Below, piece after piece: positions 1 through 4,809 of a stretch of 8,122 nt of DNA. Position 1 is the stretch's first letter. Every line of letters begins with the position of its first letter. The notes below the pieces were generated by a model. The model had not been told where the DNA came from and did not search any database. It saw nothing but the letters and a program-made list of their open reading frames with translations. The stretch comes from JBEIFW01 sp044370695 (GTDB lineage Bacteria > Actinomycetota > Acidimicrobiia > Acidimicrobiales > Ilumatobacteraceae): NCBI GenBank assembly GCA_044370695.1, contig JBILVB010000168.1, positions 1-8,122 of the forward strand, in the 5' to 3' direction. The position numbers and the translations under genes are program-made.

Positions 1-356
1 ATCGCAGCGGCGAGGGCGTCGGGGCGGATCATGAAATCGTCGCCGATGTCGGCGAAGCGGACGGTGGCGCCGGCCTCGAGGACGGCGTTCACCGTGGCCA
101 CGAAGGTGAAGGGACTGGTCACCACCTCGTCGCCGGGGCCGAGGCCGAGCGCTTCGAGGGCGACGACGAGCGCCGTGGTCCCCGAGGACACGGCGACGGC
201 GTGACGCGTCCCCGTGAGTCGGGCGACGGCGGATTCGAGCCGACCGACGACCGGGCCCTGGGCGAGCATGCCGGACCGCAGCACGGCGAGCACCTCGGCC
301 TCCTCCTCGACGCCGAGGCGGACCACCGTGATCGGTACGTCGATCGCAGTCGTCAC
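1..356 (-). CDS. DegT/DnrJ/EryC1/StrS-family PLP-dependent sugar aminotransferase, N-terminal part (runs off the left edge)
   Basis: Members of this family transfer an amino group, usually from glutamate, to a keto-sugar nucleotide in the cytoplasm. Only the first 118 codons are present. Visible features are the LAQGP stretch after the first helix (31-35), the phosphate-binding SSGTTAL (57-63), GLGPGDEVV (71-79), and SPFTFVAT (81-88) carrying the aromatic residue that usually stacks on the cofactor. These match the N-terminal cofactor half of the family; the catalytic lysine would lie beyond the window. The GTG start overlaps the stop of the upstream acetyltransferase gene as GTGA, and a GAGG lies 4 bases before it, so translation is probably coupled. 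The pairing with a WbpD-like acetyltransferase suggests a role like WbpE/WlbC (3-keto to 3-amino sugar), but FdtB/QdtB-type or C4 aminotransferases fit this fragment equally well. The family call is firm; the substrate is unknown. Confidence 0.9.
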   Translation of the reverse strand, partial: MTTAIDVPITVVRLGVEEEAEVLAVLRSGMLAQGPVVGRLESAVARLTGTRHAVAVSSGTTALVVALEALGLGPGDEVVTSPFTFVATVNAVLEAGATVRFADIGDDFMIRPDALAAA

Positions 357-910
357 GGGGCCTCGGTCCGGCAGGTCTCGCATCGCACGTCGTCGGGCCG
401 GGCTTGGTCGCGGCTCGCCACACGGCCGCAGGCGCACGCCCACCCGGCCCGGCGCGCCGGATTGCCCATCACGAGCTCGTGGGGCTCGAGCGAGCGGGTC
501 ACGACCGATCCGGCAGCAACCGTTGCGTATGAACCGATCTCGATGCCGCACACGATCGTTGCATTCGCACCGATCGAGGCACCGCGCCGCACGAGTGTGG
601 GGACCGTCTCCCACGACGGGCTCACGGCGCGCGGGAACCGGTCGTTCGTGAACACGGCGCTCGGCCCCACGAAGACCTCCTCCTCGAGGGTGACCCCGGC
701 GTAGACCGACACGTTGTTCTGGACCTTCGATCGCGGCCCGATCGACACGCCGGCATCGACGAACACGTTCTTCCCCAGGGTGCACCCGGCACCGACGGAA
801 GCCCCGGTGCGAACGTGACAGTGGTGCCAGATCGCAGCGCCCGGTCCGATCGAGGCGCCGTCCTCGACGACCGCGGTGGGATGTATACGGGGCGAAGGCG
901 GGTCGGACAC
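353..910 (-). CDS. Left-handed beta-helix sugar-nucleotide N-acetyltransferase (WbpD/WlbB-like)
   Basis: A 185-residue cytoplasmic enzyme predicted to acetylate the amino group of a UDP- or dTDP-amino sugar with acetyl-CoA. Hexapeptide repeats fill residues about 9-150, starting IHPTAVVEDGASIGPGA, with the family motifs KNVFVDAG (47-54), KVQNNVSVYAGV (62-73), GPSAVFTND (82-90), LVRRGASIGANATIVCG (106-122) and VMGNPARRAGW (147-157). This pattern resembles WbpD/WlbB, which make UDP-2,3-diacetamido-2,3-dideoxy-glucuronate; QdtC/FdtC-type 3-N-acetyltransferases share much of it. The C-terminus has CxC (159, 161) and CxxC (177, 180), possibly a small zinc knuckle. The GTG at 910 is chosen because AGGAGG lies 4 bases upstream and the helix motif begins at residue 9, as in relatives. 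An ATG at 982, overlapping the previous stop as ATGA, would add 24 residues without family-like sequence. The stop overlaps the aminotransferase GTG, supporting a shared pathway. Confidence 0.9.
   Translation of the reverse strand: MSDPPSPRIHPTAVVEDGASIGPGAAIWHHCHVRTGASVGAGCTLGKNVFVDAGVSIGPRSKVQNNVSVYAGVTLEEEVFVGPSAVFTNDRFPRAVSPSWETVPTLVRRGASIGANATIVCGIEIGSYATVAAGSVVTRSLEPHELVMGNPARRAGWACACGRVASRDQARPDDVRCETCRTEAP
361..364 (-). promoter_or_regulatory. Ribosome binding site for the aminotransferase gene
   Basis: GAGG on the minus strand, 4 bases before the GTG at 356. It lies inside the 3' end of the acetyltransferase gene. It supports the GTG that overlaps the preceding stop codon as the true start. 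Confidence 0.5.
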
Positions 911-914
911 GTGC

Positions 915-920
915 CCTCCT
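915..920 (-). promoter_or_regulatory. Strong Shine-Dalgarno site that decides the acetyltransferase start
   Basis: A perfect AGGAGG on the minus strand, 4 bases (GCAC) before the GTG at 910. It lies in the 68-base gap after the HhH gene and favours GTG 910 over the in-frame ATG at 982. The spacing is slightly short but matches that seen for the next gene. Confidence 0.65.
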
Positions 921-978
921 GTGAGCGACTGTAGCGAGCAAGGCCATCCTCGGACCCGGTGGTCGACGGACACGGGGG

Positions 979-1566
979 TCATCGCAGCGGCCGGTCCTGC
1001 TTGTCCCGTCCCGATGCCTTCCGTCCCTTCTTCCACGCCTTGACCGCGGTGTACGTCGCCGGTGACGAGCAGTCGGCAACCGAGCGGGGCTCGTCGTCGG
1101 CGAAGACGCCGGCCGCGCCCTCCCAGCCGGGCGGGCGGATCCCGAACCGCTTGGCCAGCACGGCCACGGTGATGCGGGCCTTCTCCTCGCCGAAGCCCGG
1201 CAACGCCCGCAGCCGCTCGAACAGCACCGAACCGTCGGCGACGCCCGTCCACACCGCTGCGCCGTCACCGTCGTGTCGCTCGGCGAGCGCACGACACAGC
1301 TCGTGCACCCGCCGCCCCATCGCTGCGGGGAACCGGTGCACGGCCGGCTTCGCCGCAGCGACGGCCACCACCTGCTCCGGGTCCATCGCTGCGATCCGGG
1401 CGGCGTCGAGATGGCCGAGTCGATCCCGCAGGGTCGCCGGTCCCCGAAACGCCCACGCAAGCGGGATCTGTTGGTCGAGGACCATCCCGACGAGCAGCGC
1501 CGTTCCGTCGGTGTTGAGCAGGCGGTCGGCCCCGTCGTCCCCCGTGACCCAGAGGGTGCCGGTCAC
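979..1566 (-). CDS. HhH-GPD-type base-excision-repair-like family protein (actinobacterial, uncharacterised)
   Basis: A 195-residue protein resembling the uncharacterised actinobacterial HhH-GPD family (recalled as TIGR03252). Landmarks are LLVGMVLDQQIPLAWAFRGP (24-43), which parallels the ILxQQ helix of AlkA/Nth-type glycosylases, PAVHRFPAAMGRRV (74-87), the hairpin LPGFGEEKA (122-130), and a family tail RPPGWEGAAG (144-153) followed by RSVAD (161-165). The C-terminal 20 residues are Lys/Arg-rich, as expected for DNA contact. The hairpin has Glu (128) where Nth has its catalytic Lys, with Lys next door at 129, and no Asp follows in the usual place, so glycosylase activity is unproven. The GTG start overlaps the aceE stop as GTGA. 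There is no clear ribosome site of its own, so translation is probably coupled to aceE. Family assignment is confident; biochemical function is unknown. Confidence 0.85.
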   Translation of the reverse strand: MTGTLWVTGDDGADRLLNTDGTALLVGMVLDQQIPLAWAFRGPATLRDRLGHLDAARIAAMDPEQVVAVAAAKPAVHRFPAAMGRRVHELCRALAERHDGDGAAVWTGVADGSVLFERLRALPGFGEEKARITVAVLAKRFGIRPPGWEGAAGVFADDEPRSVADCSSPATYTAVKAWKKGRKASGRDKQDRPLR

Positions 1567-4268
1567 CCCCAGGGCGCCGGTGCGTCGGCGTCGATGCCGA
1601 AACGGGCGATCGCCTCGGCGACCGTCTCGGCCTTCACCTGGCCGGTCTCGGCCAACCCGTGGAGGACCCCGACGACCACGTGGCCGGCATCGACCTCGAA
1701 GAACCGTCGGAGCGCTTCTCTCGTGTCGGAGCGCCCCATGCCGTCGGTTCCCAGCGGGATGAACGACCGCCCGCCGTTGACGAAGCGGGCCACCTGCTCG
1801 GGCACGATCCGCATGTAGTCGGTCACCGCCACGACCGGGCCGGCGGCGTCGGCGAGCAGGCGGCCGACGAGCGGGGTCCGCGGTGCCTCGGTCGGGTGCA
1901 GCCGGTTCCACCGCTCGACTGCGAGCGCTTCTTCCCGCAACGCCTTGTAGGACGTGGCCGACCACAACTCGACGCCGATGTCGTAGTCGGCGGCGAGGAT
2001 CGCGGCGGCGTCGCGGGCGGCGAGGTGCGCCGAGCCGGAGAACAGCACCGTCGCCCGCTTCGACGGCCCGGCCGGGGCCTCGGCCCAGCGGTACAGGCCG
2101 CGGACGATCTCCTCCGCGATCCCGGCACGGTCGGGCATGGCGGGCATCGGCTGGTTCTCGTTGTAGATCGTCAGGTAGTAGAAGACGTCCTCGGCCCCCG
2201 GACCGAACATCCGCCGGATGCCGTGGCGGACGATCGCTGCCGTCTCGTAGGCGAACGCCGGGTCGTAGGCCTGGCACGGGGGAACCGTCGAGGCGAGCAC
2301 GTGGGAGTGGCCGTCCTGGTGCTGGAGGCCCTCGCCGAGCAGTGTGGTGCGACCGGCGGTCGCCCCCATGAGGAACCCGCGGGCCCTGCTGTCGGCGGCC
2401 TGCCAGATCAGGTCGCCGACCCGCTGGAAGCCGAACATCGAGTAGAAGGTGTAGAAGGGGATCATCGGGACGCCCCGGTTGGCGTACGACGTGCCGGCAG
2501 CGATCCACGACGACATGGCGCCGGCTTCGGTGATGCCTTCCTCGAGGATCTGCCCGTCGGTCGACTCGGTGTAGCTCAGCATCAGGTTGTGGTCGACCGG
2601 CTCGTACTTCTGACCCTGGCTCGCGTAGATCCGCAACTCCCGGAACAGCGAGTCCATCCCGAACGTACGGGCTTCGTCCGGGATGATCGGCACGATGCGG
2701 CCACCGGCGCGCTCGTCGCGGCAGAGGTTGCGCAGCAGCCGGGTGAAGGCGGTCGTGGTGGACACCGGCTGGGTGCCGGAACCGGCGAACAGCTCCGTGT
2801 AGGCCGAGTCCTGGGGCAGCTCGACCGGACGGCGGTTGCGCACCACGCGCCGGGGGAGCGAACCGCCGAGCGCCCGGCGTCGCTCCATGAGGTACTCGTG
2901 GGTCGGGGAGCCGGCCGCCGGGCGGAAGTACGGCGCCTCGCTCTCGAGCGCCTCTTCCGGGATCTCGTCGTGCAGATAGAGCCGGTCCCGAAGGACCATC
3001 AGCTGATCCTTCGTCATCTTCTTGATCTGATGGGTCGCGTTACGGCCCTCGATCTCGGTCCCGAGGGTCCAGCCCTTGACGGTCTTGCAGAGGATGGCCG
3101 TGGGTGCGCCCGACCCGAGGTTCTCGGCCGCGGCCTTGTAGGCCGCGTAGAGCTTCCGGTAGTCGTGACCGCCCCGGGGGAGCCAGCGCAGGTCGTCGTC
3201 GGCGAGGTGGGCGACCATCTGGCGCAGGCGCGGATCGGGACCGAAGAAGTGCTCCCGGATGTAGTTGCCGGACTCGACGGTGTAGCGCTGGAACTCGCCG
3301 TCGACGGTGGTGTTCATCTTGTTGAGCAGCGCGCCGTCCTTGTCCTTGGCCAGCAGCTCGTCCCACTTCGAGCCCCAGATCACCTTGATCACGTTCCACC
3401 CGGCGCCGCGGAAGACCGCTTCGAGCTCCTGGATGATCTTGCCGTTGCCTCGCACCGGGCCGTCGAGGCGCTGCAGGTTGCAGTTGACGACGAACACGAG
3501 GTTGTCGAGCCGCTCGCGCGAGGCCAGCGAGAGCGCACCGAGGGTCTCGGGCTCGTCGCACTCTCCGTCGCCGAGGAACGCCCACACCCGGCTGGCCGAG
3601 GTGTCGTCGATCCGGCGGTTGTGGAGGTACCGGTTGAACCGGGCTTGGTAGATCGCCGTGATCGGCCCGAGCCCCATCGACACCGTCGGGTACTCCCAGA
3701 ACTCCGGCATCAGCCGAGGATGGGGATAGCTCGACAGTCCGACCCGGCCGATCTCACGACGGAAGTGGTCGAGGTCGTCCTCGGACAGGCGTCCCTCGAG
3801 ATACGCCCGCGCGTAGATACCCGGAGCGGCGTGACCCTGGATGTAGACGTGGTCGCCCGGTTGGCCGTCGTCCTTGCCGCGGAAGAAGTGGTGGAAGCCG
3901 ATGTCGTACAGCGATGCCGACGACGCGAACGTCGACAGGTGGCCGCCGATGCCGTCGGCGTGTTTGTTCGCCTTGATCACCATGACGGCGGCGTTCCAGC
4001 GGATGTACGCCCGGATGCGGCGCTCGAGGTACTCGTCCCCCGGGAACCACGGTTCCTGCTCGCGCGGGATCGTGTTCACGTAGGGGGTCGACACCGTCGC
4101 CGGGAAGCTGACCTGCAGCTCTCGGGCCCGCTCCAGCAGCTTGGACAGCAGGTACCGCGCCCGGGTCTTGCCGTGCGCGTCCACGACGGCGTCGAGGGAG
4201 TCCAGCCACTCCCGGGTCTCCATCGGGTCCACGTCGGGCAGCGAATGGACGAAGCCGTCGAAGATCAT
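1563..4268 (-). CDS. aceE: Pyruvate dehydrogenase E1 component, homodimeric type
   Basis: A 901-residue, full-length single-chain E1 that decarboxylates pyruvate with thiamine diphosphate and passes the acetyl group to lipoyl-E2 in the cytoplasmic complex feeding the TCA cycle. Numbered from the ATG at 4268, the thiamine/Mg motif GDGECDEPE starts at 233 and ends with NCN at 262-264. Active-site histidines lie in GGHLSTFASS (H110), QGHAAPGIYARA (H146) and GRNATHQIKK (H413). The catalytic Glu is E581 in EGITEAGA, and the pyrimidine domain has GATAGRTTLLGEGLQHQDGH (635-654). The match to mycobacterial and E. coli AceE is clear along the whole length. An alternative ATG at 4277 adds MST, but it lies only 1 base after the GGGGGAG ribosome site, while 4268 lies 10 bases after. 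It heads the minus-strand run. E2 and E3 genes are not in the window. Confidence 0.97.
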   Translation of the reverse strand: MIFDGFVHSLPDVDPMETREWLDSLDAVVDAHGKTRARYLLSKLLERARELQVSFPATVSTPYVNTIPREQEPWFPGDEYLERRIRAYIRWNAAVMVIKANKHADGIGGHLSTFASSASLYDIGFHHFFRGKDDGQPGDHVYIQGHAAPGIYARAYLEGRLSEDDLDHFRREIGRVGLSSYPHPRLMPEFWEYPTVSMGLGPITAIYQARFNRYLHNRRIDDTSASRVWAFLGDGECDEPETLGALSLASRERLDNLVFVVNCNLQRLDGPVRGNGKIIQELEAVFRGAGWNVIKVIWGSKWDELLAKDKDGALLNKMNTTVDGEFQRYTVESGNYIREHFFGPDPRLRQMVAHLADDDLRWLPRGGHDYRKLYAAYKAAAENLGSGAPTAILCKTVKGWTLGTEIEGRNATHQIKKMTKDQLMVLRDRLYLHDEIPEEALESEAPYFRPAAGSPTHEYLMERRRALGGSLPRRVVRNRRPVELPQDSAYTELFAGSGTQPVSTTTAFTRLLRNLCRDERAGGRIVPIIPDEARTFGMDSLFRELRIYASQGQKYEPVDHNLMLSYTESTDGQILEEGITEAGAMSSWIAAGTSYANRGVPMIPFYTFYSMFGFQRVGDLIWQAADSRARGFLMGATAGRTTLLGEGLQHQDGHSHVLASTVPPCQAYDPAFAYETAAIVRHGIRRMFGPGAEDVFYYLTIYNENQPMPAMPDRAGIAEEIVRGLYRWAEAPAGPSKRATVLFSGSAHLAARDAAAILAADYDIGVELWSATSYKALREEALAVERWNRLHPTEAPRTPLVGRLLADAAGPVVAVTDYMRIVPEQVARFVNGGRSFIPLGTDGMGRSDTREALRRFFEVDAGHVVVGVLHGLAETGQVKAETVAEAIARFGIDADAPAPWG

Positions 4269-4329
4269 GGTCGACATTCTCCCCCGAGTTCGTGTACCCG
4301 GGGTGACGCGTCTGCTACGCCACGACGTC
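4269..4329. promoter_or_regulatory. Divergent aceE/rnhA intergenic region with palindromes
   Basis: These 61 bp must hold the promoter for the minus-strand aceE run and probably that of rnhA. I cannot pick out convincing -35/-10 hexamers. A perfect 12-bp palindrome, CACGACGTCGTG, covers 4321-4332 and includes the rnhA GTG. CGTGTACCCG at 4291-4300 is a one-mismatch copy of the perfect palindrome CGTGTACACG at 4341-4350, exactly 50 bp away inside rnhA. A regulator site is possible, but such short palindromes also arise by chance in GC-rich DNA. Confidence 0.4.
4279..4285 (-). promoter_or_regulatory. Ribosome binding site for aceE
   Basis: GGGGGAG on the minus strand. It is 10 bases before the ATG at 4268 and only 1 base before the ATG at 4277, which is the reason for choosing the inner start. 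Confidence 0.45.
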
Positions 4330-4767
4330 GTGACGATCGTCGTGTACACGGACGGGGCCTGCTCCGGGAACCCCGGGCCGGGCGGATGGGCATGGGCGGT
4401 CGCCCCGTCGGGTGCGCCGCAGGCCAGCGGGGGTGAGCCCCGCACCACCAACCAACGTATGGAGGTCCGGGCCGCGCTCGAGGCGATCCGGGCCTTCGAC
4501 CCGCACGAGACGATCGAGGTCGTCTCCGACTCGACCTACGTCGTCAACTGTTTCCGGGATCGGTGGTGGGAGGGCTGGCTGCGCCGAGGGTGGACCAACA
4601 GCCAGCGTCAGCCCGTCGCCAATCGCGACCTCTGGGAGCCGCTCATCGGCGAGGTCCGCCAGCGCGAGGTGCGGTTCCGCTGGGTGAAGGGGCATGGCGG
4701 CGATCCGATGAACGACCTGGTGGACCGCCTGGCGGTCGCTGCTGCGCGGGGCGCGCGGCTCGGCTAG
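4330..4767 (+). CDS. rnhA: Ribonuclease HI
   Basis: A 145-residue enzyme that cuts the RNA strand of RNA-DNA hybrids, removing R-loops and RNA primers in the cytoplasm. The signature YTDGACSGNPGPGGWAW (6-22) is intact. The metal-binding set is complete: D8, E45 (in TNQRMEVRAA), D67 (in VSDSTYVV) and D132 (in MNDLVDRLA), with the assisting histidine H122 in VKGHGGDP. The basic-protrusion region WWEGWLRRGW (79-88) is present as in E. coli RNase HI (155 residues), so this looks like a one-domain, full-length enzyme. The start is GTG at 4330. An in-frame GTG at 4303 would add nine residues of no recognisable homology. Neither start has a good ribosome site, so a leaderless transcript is possible. 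The gene is divergent from aceE and 42 bp upstream of the acyltransferase gene, with which it may be co-transcribed. Confidence 0.95.
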   Translation: MTIVVYTDGACSGNPGPGGWAWAVAPSGAPQASGGEPRTTNQRMEVRAALEAIRAFDPHETIEVVSDSTYVVNCFRDRWWEGWLRRGWTNSQRQPVANRDLWEPLIGEVRQREVRFRWVKGHGGDPMNDLVDRLAVAAARGARLG

Positions 4768-4771
4768 TCTC

Positions 4772-4786
4772 CCGCCGGGCCGGCGG
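4772..4786 (+). terminator. GC-rich hairpin between rnhA and the acyltransferase gene
   Basis: CCGCCG / CGGCGG stems of 6 bp with a GGC loop, starting 5 bases after the rnhA stop. No T-run follows, so if it terminates at all it is weak. It might instead be an attenuating or RNA-end-protecting structure. GC richness makes a chance origin likely. Confidence 0.3.
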
Positions 4787-4809
4787 AGCCGGGGCTGTCG
4801 CGCACGACC

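Noticed and set aside
201..704. Plus-strand open frames opposite the aminotransferase and acetyltransferase genes
   Set aside because: The minus strand carries clear family motifs across this stretch. The plus-strand products show none.
1567..2508. Long upstream extension of the HhH-GPD reading frame inside aceE
   Set aside because: The extension is Arg/Pro/Gly-rich shadow sequence. Homology to the HhH family begins only after the GTG at 1566.
4141..4329. N-terminal extension of RNase HI from an ATG at 4141
   Set aside because: It would overlap aceE in antisense and add 63 residues with no RNase H or hybrid-binding-domain resemblance; the fold begins at about 4330.
1659..4436. A 925-codon open frame on the plus strand opposite aceE
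   Set aside because: It is the exact antisense of a gene with full family motifs. Its translation is low-complexity (rich in R, G, V, E, D, H) with no domain signal, as is usual when third codon positions are nearly all G or C.
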